Source of the DNA: Hepsetus odoe
Lineage: Eukaryota; Chordata; Actinopteri; Characiformes; Hepsetidae
Direction: 5' to 3'
NCBI GenBank assembly: GCA_017165825.1
Contig: CM029370.1
Coordinates: 30,162,609 to 30,226,608 of the forward strand
DNA length: 64,000 bases
Below the pieces are notes generated by a model that was not told where the DNA came from, ran no database searches, and saw only the letters and a list, made by a program, of their open reading frames with translations. Position 1 is the stretch's first letter. Every line of letters begins with the position of its first letter. The translations under genes were made by a program, and so were the position numbers. Below are positions 23,220-37,505 of the stretch, piece after piece.

Positions 23220-24340
23220 ATTCTGTTCTTTGTTTCCCCAACTTTTTAAGATTTAAATTGAAATGTTGAATAAATATAATCAACTATAATACGTCCCAGT
23301 TTGAATCCAGGTAGGCGGAATCTCTGCTTTTAAATCTGCATTCGGCATCGGCCTACGAGTCACAGCAAATAAAGACCACAAACCAGATCAAAATCACTGA
23401 AAACTGCTTAAAAGTCCATTTTTGTTCATCAGAGGAGACGTTTCCAGGACCATAGAGATTCTGTTCAAAGCTGGCGCTGAAGAACAGCTTGGTTGTAGAT
23501 CTGGATGATCTCCAGCTCTAGGAAGCCCTGCCAACAGTTACCTGACGACCTGAGTTTCTAAGGAAGCAGGGTTTGGGTTTGGCATCCTGATGTTCTCACT
23601 TTCTGTCCTCAAACAGAGGAAATGGACAGATGAGCAGCGAGCAGTAAGGGAGGAATATTAAAAACACTCTTTCTGTCCATGACTACAGTGTGAGTGAACT
23701 TGAAGCTCACAGCTGCAGGGACAGAACAGCTTCTCTGGCCTATTTTGGACATCCAGAGAGTCACACGTCTGTTCTGTCCACACCTTATTTTAATCTTAAC
23801 GTGTGGTTGACGCTGATCAGAGACGGGGGGGACATTGCAAGTTTTTCAGCAGGAGGAACCTCCCACCAGTGGGTTCTCCAAACTGCGTCCCCAGAAGACA
23901 CAACAGAAGCGAGACAGGGAGTGAGAGAGGTGAGAGAGTGGACAAGGAGAGAAGCGGCCGGGAGATCTGGGACACTTCCCAAAGATCTGTAAAAACCAGG
24001 CTTAAAATTTTGCTGCACAAACTTAACAAGCAGTGGAAGCTTCAACCCACCAATTAGCTTCTTCCCTAAATCATCCCCTCAGACGTGTGAGGCTGTCTTA
24101 AGGTTGTAGTTTCCATCTTAAAAGGTGCAGCAGAAAGTTGTGTCTCAGACCAAATAAAGGTATTGGGATTATCCAGAGCCCTGGTTTATGTGGTTTGTCT
24201 CTAGAAACATGGACGCAAGATGTTGGCAGAGAGAAATGTTAACATGCGTCTCCATGGAAACGAGCTCTACATGGTGTCTGTTTGGGAAGAGTGTAGACGT
24301 CTGACTGATCCTTCACTCTTCAGTTCAAACTGTTGTTTTG
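23220..24340. other. end of intron 1, no feature recognised
   Basis: Unique-looking sequence. Short open frames on both strands around 23690-24057 overlap one another and carry no motif. Confidence 0.4.
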
Positions 24341-24349
24341 TTGTTGCAG

Positions 24350-24416
24350 GATTGAGGTGTGAGGGACATGCCTGAGGGGTCTGAAAGTGCAGCCCACGAC
24401 GTCCCGATGGGCGAAG
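24350..24416 (+). CDS. plekhg3: plekhg3 exon 2, start codon exon (ATG at 24368)
   Basis: The acceptor TTGTTGCAG ends at 24349 and the donor GTAAGA starts at 24417. The exon holds 18 bases of leader, then ATG and 16 codons beginning MPEGSESAAHDVPMGE, ending with one base of the next codon (phase 1). An in-frame TGA at 24359-24361 precedes the ATG, so this is the first usable start in its frame. The N-terminal MP resembles the human start, but the segment is too short to prove homology. The choice rests on splice signals, position and phase. Confidence 0.7.
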
Positions 24417-24862
24417 GTAAGATTTAAACAAATAAATAAATAAATAAATAAATAAAAACTTTCTTTAAGTCTGGCCCAAATAATGTGAGCACTCGTTCAC
24501 TGGGAATTTACCTCCTCGACTTTTCTTCCGTTTTCCTGCTTAATCTGATGATTTTTATGATCATGCTCAGAGAAATGAGCCTCGCTGCACCTCGTCATGA
24601 AGGCTGCTTGATGAAAATTAATTTAAAGCTCGGACGCGATCGAGAGCAATGGTGGGATTTTCTTCAGCCAACTTCCACTAGGGGGCACTGCAGCAGCTGA
24701 TCCCACCCTTAGAGTTTAACCTCAGGTGTCCATGACAACAGTTCCATGTGGGTGGGTGTGTGTGTGTGTGTGTTTGTTTTAAAGTGGTTAACTGGATTAA
24801 CGGGATTTGCTGGAGGTGAATGGACGTCCTTAACCTGAAAGAAGGAGGAGCCTCAGCTGAGT

Positions 24863-24919
<57 letters not shown>

Positions 24920-24963
24920 AAATATAGAAGTCAACATAATCATGTGAAATGCACTTTATTTTA

Positions 24964-24997
<34 letters not shown>

Positions 24998-27900
24998 GGT
25001 GAAAATCTTCACTGTGAGGGTCTTTAATATCAGACGTCCAATATTTGATGATGATGATGATGAAGGTGGTGGTGAAGACGATGAAGGTGATGGTGAAGAT
25101 AATGGTGATGAACATGATAATGATGGTGTGTTGATGATGAAGGTGATGATGATGTAATCAGTGTTTGTTGGCTTAATGAGTCTCATCCTCTGTGCCAGGG
25201 GATTGTGTGTGTGTGTGTGTGTGTGTCCTGTGGGTTGGCCTATTAGGGGACTTGTCTGCTCGTCTCCGTCCCCGAGCGCTCCTGACTGGATGAGTATTTC
25301 TGACTCTGACGGCGAACATGAACAGCAGCGTTGCGTTCTGTTTATTTCATTTCATTGTATTTGTTTCACTTTATTCAGCTTTTTATTCAGGATTTTGTTA
25401 ATATTTTGTCTATTAGTTAGTTAGTTTGTTTGTTTCGCTTTAGTTTTGTAAGGACAGTTAAAGACGGTCAGGATTGACTCTTTACCGAGTCGCGTACGTC
25501 TGGAATTTACACGGAAATCTTTCACTAAAAAGAGGAAAAAACTTCATGAAGGTAAAACCAGATGATCGTTATCTTCTGTCTGATTAGAGCAGGAGCTTTA
25601 ATGCTCATAATGAAAAACCTTCTCAGATTCATCACGTCTTGGTGTGAGTTTCATGTTTGGGTCCCTTGTTTGTCTTTCTCTCTAAACAGACACGGGCAGT
25701 TTTTGAAGTTTGACTCAAATCAGTAAATACAGAATTAAGAGTGCAGTACATTTACATTTACAGCATTTATCAGACGCTCTTATCCAGAGAGACGTCCATG
25801 TCCTGATTACAGGGACAGTCCCCCCTGGAGACACTCAGGGTTCAGGGTCTCAGGGACCCAGTGGTGGTAGTGCTGGAGGTGGGATTCAAACCTGGGACCT
25901 CTTGAGCCAAAGGTACATAGACAGGTACCACCACTAGAACACCAGCGCCTTGTGTTTTTGGTATATTACAATAAATATGGCATTAACATTACAGCATTTA
26001 ACCCATGCACACAATGCCGTATTTACGGTGATATCCTGCAGTGTTTAACGCTGTATTTACGGTGATATCCTGCAGTGTTTAACGCCGTATTTACGGTGAT
26101 ATCCTGCAGCGTTAACGCCGTATTTACGGTGATATCCTGCAGCGTTAACGCCGTATTTACGGTGATATACTGCAGTGTTTAACGCCGTATTTACGGTGAT
26201 ATCCTGCAGCGTTAACGCCGTATTTACGGTGATATCCTGCAGTGTTAATGCTGTTTGATGCAGCACACAGTCGGTATATTGCAGTAAATTCAGCGTAACA
26301 GCCAGACCAACATAGCTGGTCTCACTACTCTCCTGTAAACCTTCCCTTTTACTCTCGCTGGTTCCCGTCTGTCACAGATCACTTCTGTCACTCTTCACCA
26401 CCCATTCCAACCTGCCTGCACTCTCTTCTTCTCCTCTCTTCCACACTCACCGTTACACTGAACTGTTGATCTCTACTCCCTCCATCCTCACCACTCCACT
26501 GTCCTCACTTTCATTCACACTCATGTATTCTGTCTCTGTCCTACTCACTTTCGTTCCTCTCCTCTCTAGAGCAGATCTCCATCTCTCCAGGTTCTCCTCA
26601 AGCTGCTCCCTGCTCTCACTACGGATCACAATATCATCAGCACCCTCAGAGCAAACATTGTATCTGTGGAGCTCTTTCTCACCATAAACCACCACACTGC
26701 TGTTCACTGATCCTCACCTCTTTTCTTAACCTGCTTCCACGACTCTTTCCCAGAACTTCATGCTGTGGCTGATCAAATTGATCCCTCTATAGTTACAACA
26801 ATAGTTACAATTTCCATTTCTATCTTTATGAAACAGTACGGTATATTACAGTAAATATGCAGTTAAAAGCACAGTTTTAAAGTACGACATTAAGAGTTCA
26901 GTGTATTATAATTTATTTAATTATGGTGACACGTTTTATTTTTAGTCACCAGAATTCTTCAAAAAATGTATTATTTAGTTTTAAAGCCTCAGAATATTAT
27001 CTGGGATTTGTCAGAAGGACGTTTTTGGTAAAGAGTTTGATAATACTGCTCTGTAACTGTCTCTGTTTTTATTGTTTTTATTTTTTAACACAGAAAAGTA
27101 CAGTAATTCTTCCAGGAAGTTAAACTGAGTTTCCAGTTCTGTAGCCTCAGAGCTGTAGAGTCTCAAGGGGACGGTTTTTGTCTCTCAGCAGTGCAAGACC
27201 AGATCTGTGAGCTCATTCAGACGGAGATCTTTACAATGAGATTAAAGTAAAAATGTCAGAGTTCAAAGGCATTTAGAAACATTGTTTCTTTCAGAGTCTG
27301 GAGCTCGAGTCAGTAATTCAGGTTCTCTTACAGCTGAGCTTTGCCTTGGATTGACTTGCAACTCGTGTCTTTGAGGACTTTGTGTTTTTAGTCCTGCTGG
27401 AACTGAGACCTGGAAACCGTGACAGTCCCAGCACCTGTAGTACGGCTGGGGACACCGTGGTGGGACAGGGGGACCTGATGGTCCAAGGGGGTTTGAACTA
27501 CAGCATCTATGTACACAAATCAGCAACAACATTAAAATCATGTCTAAGGGACTTTTAGTCATTGTGAACACAGCGGACCACAATCAAATACATCCTCTGT
27601 ATTTAACACACACACACCGTCCAGCAGGGGGCAGACATATCAGCACCCGGGGAGCAGTGATGGGGACGGTACCCATAGCTCAGTATGCATATGGATATTT
27701 CCCAGTATGCAGAGTTAAATATTCACCGAACAGTTACCACAGTAATTGTTGCTATGTGATTAAAATGTAAATAATTATAGCTGCTTTAGTTAGGGTTCCA
27801 CTTTTCTGAAACTAATAAAGCTGTAATGCTGAGAAGTCACATGTGCAGGAGTGCTTTAAATTATCATATATTTGCATTTGACATTTTTGGCATTTAGCTG

Positions 27901-30900
27901 ACACTCTCATCCAGAGTTCTTCATTCCTGAAACCTAGATTTAAATCTATGATGTGTTTGCTTGAAAAGACACTAAAACCTGTTTGTTGGGTGAGTTGAGC
28001 CTTGGTTACCACTTAAATTGTGATGGCTATAATTGAGGGGCTACAATCGCTGCATCTACAGCAACATATGGTGTGCGAGGAGTCTGTTTATACATCTTCT
28101 GGGTGTAGTTTGAATTGCAGTCGTTAAATTTAGGATTAATTATGGAGAATAAATATTTTTTTATTCATGTACTCACTTAGAAAAGGATTTCTGTACAGCC
28201 ATGCCAATTTTGCTAAAATTGAACGATCCGAAATCGTGACTGTTGTTATTCGTTCATTGTTGTGTGCGACATTAGCATCATCGCCTGTACACAAGGTGTG
28301 GAGAGGAAAAGTGCTTTCATTTTAGGTCTTTTGTTAGTAAATGTTTTATTTAGGGCCAATCCCAGCCTGTTCTTTGATGCCAGAGTTTTAATGTGGAATG
28401 GAAAATTTAAAAAAAGCTGACTAGAAAGAAGCTCAACAGGAATTTCACCTGATATTTAATCTAGGTGATCTAATTTACTCTGATCTAATCTGTTTCCTGG
28501 AAGGTTCACAATTCATGTGTCAGTGACCCATATCACTATCTGCTGTGACAGAACCTGTGCACAAGAAAACAACCCCCCGGTACTTCCTTGTCACATGAAT
28601 GACCCACCTCACCATGAAATATATGCACTTGCTGCACGAAACCTCCACCTGAGAGCAGGCCTCAAATCACAGCCGTCCATGATCAGGGGAGAAGCTGCAG
28701 AAAGTGCTTTAATGGTTCTGCAGTGTTTTCTAATAGAAACTATGGAGTGGCTGCAAATACAGGAGAATTTAAAGTGCCTGCAGTGCATTTCCAACCAGTG
28801 TTTCCAACCAATCAGATGTGACTATTTACATTTAAAATTTTCACACAGCCTTTTTTTTAATCTAAAGAATGTATTATTTCAAGGCTAGTAGCTTGAGTAC
28901 AAAATGAAATGTGCACAAGCTCTGTGTTGTACATCATTTTATTATAAAATGCTGTAAACAGAACGCTTTCAGAAATGGAAGTGTTGATCTTTTATTTTCA
29001 TCAATCAACAAAATGCAGTGAATGAACAAAAGAGAATCTAAATCAGATCAATATTTGGTGTGACCACCCTTTGCCTTCAAAACAGCATCAGTTCTTCTAG
29101 GTACACCTGCACACGGTTCTTGAAGGAACTCGGCCGGTAGGTTGTTCCAAACATCTTGGAGAACTGAGCACAGATCTTCTGTGGATGTAGCTTCCTCACA
29201 TCCTTCTGTCTCTTCATGTGATCCAGACACACTGGATGATGTGGAGATCAGGGCTCTGTGGGGCCAGAAGAACTGATGCTGCTCTGAAGGTAAAAGGTAG
29301 GAACACTAGATATTGATCTGATTTAGATTTTTCTTTCGTTCGCTTTTGTTCCATGATTCCAGATGTTCAGGGGAGTTGTTTACTGCTGAACGCTGAGTGG
29401 TTGGATCCCCTTTATCTAGAACCGTGTATCTATAGTCACTTTGCAGCCTGGAGCACTAAAACATTTGTTCCGGTTTCATCCCTCAGCCAGGAGTTATTCT
29501 GATATTTCAGTACCTCCTTAATTTGTGCATCTCTGCTGCCGCAATTAGGGCAGAACAGAAATCTTAACGAGTGTAAAAAGCTCATTTCTTTACTGTGCAA
29601 AGGAAATCAACAGCCTTCGCAAATCTTCACACAACCTCATCTTAAAACACCAGAACAAACCCAGTAGGTGTAACTTGGTATCTTGCTCAGAGGTTTCTAG
29701 TCTGTTTCTAGAGCTGTTTTGAGTGTTACAGCTCCAGACAGTTTTGAAACAAGATGGATGTTTCCAGAGCAACATCTGCACCCGGTTCCCCTCACTCGGT
29801 TCAGGGGTTGGGCAACGTTTCCGTTTCCTTATTTAGCAGACGCTTTCCAAAGTGACTTCTGAGTGAGGACCAACATTCAGGTGAGTTAGAGCTGAGGAGC
29901 ATTGAGTCCAAAACAGTGGAACAGAAGAGTTGTGAGTGAGTGAGTGTGAGTTGCTGGTGAACAGGTGAAGTGGTGAGTGAGTGTGAGTTGCTGGTGAACA
30001 GGTGAGTTGGTGAGTGAGTGCGAGTTGCTGGTGAACAGGTGAAGTGGTGAGTGAGTGCGAGTTGGAGTGAACAGGTGAAGTGGTGAGTGAGTGTGAGTTG
30101 GAGTGAACAGGTGAAGTGGTGAGTGAGTGTGAGTTGGAGTGAACAGGTGAAGTGGTGAGTGAGTGCGAGTTGGGGGAGTTGGAGGTGTTTGGAGAAAAGC
30201 TGTTCTCAGGGCAGATTATCTTCTTGAAGGTAGCGGGACGTCCTGCTTTGATTCTAGGTTCCCCAACGGTGGAACAAGTGAACATTATCAGAACAGGGTG
30301 GACTGAGACATCCTTGTGTGAAGGGACAATGATGCGGGACAGTGATGCGGGACAGTGTTCCTGAGAGGAGTGTAGTGGAGGAGGAGGAGGATCAGTCAGA
30401 GCTGGGGAGAAGATCCAGTCACTCTGTAGGGACGACCTGACTCCGATATTTAATTTGGTGTTTATGATAAATGTATCACTGCAGCAACAATGTCCACTTT
30501 TTTATTTCTTTGTTGTCGTTTTTTTGCATCAAAAGTGTTTCCCCCGGTGGTCTGGCATGGCCAGCGAATGTCAAATTTCACGTGAATGCTGACCTTCCAG
30601 TCTCGCCACGTGGTCCTGACCCTCAGCGAGGCGTCCAAAACCTTCAAAGCGTCAAATAACCCTGCGCTTCAAAGCTGAGTCTCTGCGGAAAAGATCAGCC
30701 GACCTGCAGGGGATTTCAAACCTTTAGAGACATTGAATATAAACATCTGTCTCCGGAAAAGACAGGAGGACCTTCTTGGTTCAGATCAGTTCTGCTCATT
30801 TTGAGCACTGATGTTCATTCTGGTTCAGAACATTGGCATGAGCACAGAATGAGGATGAATTTCATCATGCATATTAGAGGGACAGCTCTAGCAAGGATGG

Positions 30901-31822
30901 TTTGGACATGTCCAGAGGAGAGACGAGGAGTATATCAGGAGAAGGATGTTGAGGATGGAGCTGCCAGGAAAGAGGAGAAGAGGAAGAACAAAGAGGAGGA
31001 TTATGGATGTACTGCGCCTTTAAGAATGATGTATGTTAATGAGCTCTGCTATCAAAAGCAGTTTGGGTTGCAATGCTCTTTGTAAACGTTTATGGGCGGG
31101 GCAATAAGCTCTTCTATGCAGGATGGGTGGGGATATGCAAATGAGCTGGTCATCACCAAGGCTCTCGCTTACAGTGGTTTTGCCCCGCCCATTCTGCCAA
31201 CAGAACTTTAGCCCCGCCTTTTATGCATATAGCACATTTGCCTCTTCAGGTTTTTTTTGGCAATTTAGCTCCACCCATTCAGTTCCTTAGCCCCACCCTT
31301 TCTGACTTTACCAGTTAAACCTACATATTTTGTTTACAGTAGTTTAGCCCCACCCATTTTTTGTGTTTCAGTTTAGCTCCACCCATTTTGCTTTAAGAAA
31401 TTTGTCTCTGCCTGTTTTTCTCAAAGCAGTTAAGCCCCGCCTGTTCTGCTTGCAGTAGTTTGGCTCCGCCCATTTAGTTCCCACTAGTTAAAAGGCATAT
31501 TGCAGCATTATTTTGGCACAGGTCCCAATACAAGGCCTCCAATCAGAGCGCAGGTAATTCACGTAAGAGTTTTAAAGGCACAGTAACAAAAAATCTTTTT
31601 TAAAGGCTCTTCAGGAAAAAGAGTTAGACTAAAGATTTTTGAGAAGAATTAAAACTGCAGGTTATTGGCACTTTAAGGGATTATGCAGAAACATTTAAAT
31701 GATATTTAATTTAATCATTCAAAATTCCTTTTATTTCATATAAATATCTGGAAAGCACACATTCCTTTATTTTTCCTACGAATAATCTCTGTTCCTTCAG
31801 TTTTACTGCCCTGCCTTTACTG

Positions 31823-31875
<53 letters not shown>

Positions 31876-32473
31876 CCGGGCTGACCTCTCTCCTGCTTTA
31901 AGAGGCGTTCTCTCTCTGAGCATGTGGTGAAAATGTCTGCAGCTGGATTGTTTCTGGCGGTGAGGGGAGCAGATCCAGATGTTTCTCAGCCCAGAGGTTC
32001 TACAGAGGGAACCTGGAAGCGCTGAGCGTCAGGGTTCTGGATATCCTGCAGTAGTTCAGCAGGGAAGATCATGAGAGTTCTAGAGGGGAGAACCCAGCAC
32101 GCCTGGGCTTCGGTTCTCCAGCCTGAGCTGAAGGTGTCTGAGCTCAGGAGGTTCTGGGAGGAGAGGAGCCTCCTGAGCGTGTTTAACCACAGGGTGTCCC
32201 GCTGGGTCGGTGAGTCGGCTCCGCTGCCTCTGGACTCTGCTTTAGAGTCATTTTGGACCTTTTTACAGCTTGTTGTGGTTTCTTTGTAGCAGTTTCTAGA
32301 TCAGTAAACCTGGTGTCCAACCCTTTTTCTAAACCGACTCCTCCAGAGTGGCTTTGCTCTGAACGTCCCGAATCTGTGCCTCTTATTTCCAGCTTTATAT
32401 CTGTATGCAGCTTTTAGGGGCTGTGTTTCTAATAGTCTATAATTTAAAAAAGAAATCTAATATTAATGTATTA

Positions 32474-32511
<38 letters not shown>

Positions 32512-32823
32512 GTTATTAGAACACATTTTGTGTTAATCATAGTTATTATAGTGTTGATAAGAACATGATTAATTGAACAAAATGTGTTTAAAATAATGTT
32601 TCATTAATAATAATATTTTGAAATAATGAATTCTTTTTAAACACATTTTATGTATTATTATTAATGTTATTATTAATGTTATTATGATGTGAGGGTATGT
32701 GATGTTTTGGGTGAAAGTCCTGCTCGGCCGCTGGGTTTGAATGTGTTTGTGTTTAAAATGCTCCAATAGAGGAGCAGCAGGTGGAGCCGCAACCCGTTTC
32801 CTCCTGTTCACCTTCAACCCCCC

Positions 32824-32878
<55 letters not shown>

Positions 32879-35800
32879 ACCGCCTCACCACTTCCTGCCC
32901 TGCCTGGGCACTTTATTCACCTCCCACTTAAAGAGGCGTCAGAGAAAAGAGAAACGACTGTTTGAAAATGAACCTGTTTTCGGTACATTAGATCAAAAAC
33001 TTCCCCCAGCTCCTCCAGATCTTCATGAAGGTGTTTTCAGATTTGTGGGTGTGGTTTAGGACACAGCAGGACGTCCTGTCAGATACAAGCATCAAATAAA
33101 CTCCACCCTTTTCTGATCTAAATTTAATCCTAAATATGGAGGAATCTGATCCCAGATCAGTCTGAGCAGCAGCCCTGGGGTTTGTATCTGACAGGAAGTT
33201 TTACTCCTAAACCACGTCCAGAAGTCTGATCCACCTTCATGAAGATCTGGAGGAGGTTTGTGGGAAGTTTCTGGGAGAAGATTGTTTGGGTGACTGTTGA
33301 CTTGGTTTAGACTCATAACTAAATTTGGGAGACGGTTCATTCTGACCCACCATCAGTTCCTCTGAGCTCAGATTCGCAGAAGCTTCCTTTGATGTTCTTC
33401 CTGAGACTAAACCCAGGAACATCTTTTTATGCTCCATATGTTTATCAGGTTCTCTTCTGTTCAGAGCTGCTCTGAAACCGTCCTTCAGACGCCCGGTTGG
33501 TACGTCCACCTGTTTCACCTCATTACAGACTGTCCGTGATCATAAATCAGAAATGTACTGATCGATTGAATTTGTATTTTTCTTCTGTGAAATTGGGATG
33601 GTGGTGTGTGATTGATTGATTGATTGATTTATCTATTTATTTATTTACTTATTTTACTGTTGCTAGTTTGGGAAGTAAAAAAAGGGTATAAAATTATATG
33701 TAGATATTTAAAGCAAAAAAAGCATATCTGAAAATATATTTTACAAATATTTTAAATATTATTAACAACAATAACCATACTTAGTGTTCTATTATAAATC
33801 AAATAAATAGATAAAGATTTTGTTTTGAAAATTCTTTGTCATATTGAATCATTAAATAAAATAATATTTAACCAATATATTTAATATTAAATATTTTATG
33901 TTTAAGAAATATTTATCTGTAAAACGTTTAGGTATCTAAAGTGCTGTTAAAACATTAGTGTGATAAATAATGTAACATTAAGCAGTGTTGTGCACTTCTT
34001 TTAGAACGCAGATTGAATGTATTTTTATTTTCTAAAACTGATCAACTGTGATTGTTTACCGGTCAGCTGTAAATGTGAAGCGCTGAGTTTGGACTGTTCA
34101 TGAGAACGAGGTCCTTTAATGTCGTTATTCTCACGGCAGTATTTCCTCGTTCGAACACTCTTGAGGCGTCGGGTTTTCACGGCTCTGCACGTGGACGTGT
34201 CTCCAGGATGTGCTGATGGTGTCAGATGTTTTCAGAACGAGGGTATTTTGGGCAGATTTTTTGTCAAAGTGTGATACGGCTGAGAAAGTGACACGGCTGA
34301 GAAAGAGAACTATGTGTCCTCTGGGGGACGCTGGCGGTGGGGATACAGTGTGAACAGTGTGTCCTCGGGGGACGCTGTAGGTGGGGATACAGTGTGAACA
34401 GTGTGTCCTCGGGGGGACGCTGTAGGTGGGGATACAGTGTGAACAGTGTGTCCTCGGGGGACGCTGTAGGTGGGGATACAGTGTGTCCTCAGGGGACTCT
34501 GTAGGTGGGATTACACCGTGAACAGTGTGTCCTCAGGGGGACGCTGTAGGTGGGATTACAGTGTGTCCTCAGGGGGACGCTGTAGGTGGGATTACAGTGT
34601 GTCCTCGGGGGACGCTGTAGGTGGGATTACAGTGTGAAGAGTGTGTCCTCAGGGGGACGCTGTAGGTGGGATTACATTGTGTCCTCGAGGGACGCTGTAG
34701 GTGGGATTACAGTGTGAAGAGTGTGTCCTCAGGGGGACGCTGTAGGTGGGATTACAGTGTGTCCTCAGGGGGACGCCAGGTGAGTTTACAGTGTGTCCTC
34801 GAGGGACGCTGTAGGTGGGATTACAGTGTGAAGAGTGTGTCCTCGGGGGGACGCTGTAGGTGGGATTACAGTGTGTCCTCAGGGGGACGCTGTAGGTGGG
34901 ATTACAGTGTCCTCGAGGGACGCCTGCAGGTGGATTACAGTGTGTCCTCAGGGGGACGCCGTAGGTGGGATTACAGTGTGTCCTCGAGGGATGCTGTAGG
35001 TGGGATTACAGTGTGTCCTCGAGGAACGCTGTAGGTGGGATTACAGTGTGAAGAGTGTGTCCTCAGGGGACGCTGTAGGTGGGATTATGTGTCCTCGAGG
35101 GACGCTGTGTAGGTGGATTAGCGTGTCCGAGAACGCTGTAGGTGGATTACAGTGTCCCTCGAGGACGCCTGTAGGTGGGATTACAGGTAAGAGGTGTCCT
35201 CTGGGACGCTTGGTGGATTACAGTGTGTCCTCAGGGGATGCCGTAGGGATTACAGTAAGAGGTCTCAGGGGACGCCTGTAGGTGGGATTACAGGAACAGT
35301 GTGTCCTCAGGGGACGCTGCAGGTGGGATTGCAGAACAGTGTGTCCTTGTGTACTTGTAGGTGGGATTACAGTGTGAACAGTGTGTCCTCAGGGGGACGC
35401 TGTAGGTGGGATTACAGTGTGAACAGTGTGTCCTCGGTGGGACACTTAATTAAAAAGAATTATTGTTTAATTCAAATCGCTACAAACATTAAGGTTTAAT
35501 TTATTTGTTTCTTTTTATCCGCTGAATCGAATCGATTCACTGAATCATTGCTCAGAGAATCTTGAACCCAAACGAATCACTGCTGATAATGATTTGTCTG
35601 CACTGGTGCGCTGTTTAACGTCCTCCTTGTCTCCTCGCAGAATCTCTCGTTGTCCACGTTCGGCCAGCAGCAGCGACCGAAGGCCCACGCCACGCTGTCC
35701 CATCTGGTCTCACTTCCGGGGACGCAAGGTCTCGTGAGCTGGTGTCCACCGCTCCGTCTGGGTCAGGATCATCGAGATCGACATTGGCCCTGCCGGGCTG

Positions 35801-36970
35801 CCTTGTCCACGGAGGATGACCTGGAGCTGGACCTGCATCCTGCAGCGACACCACATACAGGAAGTCCAGCCGCCATCAGAAGCCAGCGTCCATAATCTCG
35901 GGCCAGCGTGAACAGTGGTGCGATCCCCTTCGCCTCCAGCCATGGCGCCAACCCCACGCTCACCTACCTGGACCAATATCGCTATGGAGATCATGGAGAC
36001 AGAACGGATGTATGTGAGGGATCTCCGCAGCATCGTGGAGGTGAAGTTCTCTTCCCCAAAGATTATTTTTAGTTTTTATGCTGTCCAAAAGTATCAAGAC
36101 GCCACCTCTAATGATTGAGCTCAGGCGCTCCAGGCGACGAAGTGTAAAAATGATTCTTGTTTTAGAATTATTTCTTATTTCTCATCAAGTCAAAGTGTAT
36201 AAGTGTGCAGTTTGGGACGGAGCCCCGTCTGATCTGTAAAGAAAACACAAGGATTAAAAAACTGGACTCAGCTTTGATGGAACGTTCGCTACAAAGTCGT
36301 GTGAATGACTGGTGTCCATTCTTTCATTCCTTCTCCAGAGAAAGAGACACGACCAACAGCAAAGGTGGGCGGGGCTAAAAGGCTGTGATGTAACATGAAA
36401 CTGATTGAATAGCGGGGGCTGATCAGAAACTGAGCTGTAAAGATACAGTGGCCTGGATGAAGAGCTCTTCCTGTGTGCTGAATTTAAAAACGCTTTAAAA
36501 TGTACTTTACCATTTGTGCTGGAGCCTGAGTTGTGTTTCCAGAAAAGGATCTGGGTGATCCATTGGGTCTTGTAGCTCCGGTCACCGACCGGCTCAATTT
36601 ACCGCTCAGTACCGGATAAAGCAGGTGTGAGACCAGCTATGTTATATGGGTTGGAGACGGTAGTAAGACCAGCTGTGTTATACGAGTTGGAGACGGTAGT
36701 GAGACCAACTATGTTATATGAGTTGGAAACGGTAGAGACCACAGTGGAAACACCTAAGCAGCCAAAAGAAGAAAAAGAAGCCTTGCTAATCAAAGTTGTG
36801 GAGGATAATCTGATATCAGTTCAGGTAATCTACTGTCCTGTTCACAGTCCACACACACACACTCTCACACTCTCACACACCCTCACACACACACTCACAC
36901 CCTCACTGAGCTGTCATTGAGATAAGCTCTTTATTCTATTAGTGTTGGGGTCAGTTTAGTGCTTTAGCAT

Positions 36971-37032
<62 letters not shown>

Positions 37033-37464
37033 CAGTAGCTATGTTTAGTTTGTTACTTTTAAGCGTAATTGTTCCTGATCAGCTTCATTGAGTGTTAGAG
37101 ATCCGTTAGTTGGACCGACACAGAATAACCCATACCAGACTCTGTACTCAGGAATGTACTCAGATTATAAAGTAAAAGTACAGGAATGTACTGAGAGTGT
37201 AAAGTAAAAGTACAGGAGTGTACTGAGAGTGTAAAGTAAAAGTACAGGAATGTACTGAGAGTAAAGTAAAAGTACAGGAATGTACTGAGAGTGTAAAGTA
37301 AAGTACAGGAATGTACTGAGAGTGTAAAGTAAAGTATGATGTACTGAGAGTGTAAAGTGAGACGGGAGACGGAAGGACGTGCCTGAGCGTCTGAATCACA
37401 CCATATTAATATAGTTGAAAAACGATTTGATTCAAATTCATTACTGCAGCAGAAAAAACGCTGT

Positions 37465-37505
<41 letters not shown>

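Noticed and set aside
23690..24057. Overlapping 80-100 codon frames on both strands
   Set aside because: They overlap each other in different frames with no motif, and lie inside plekhg3 intron 1.
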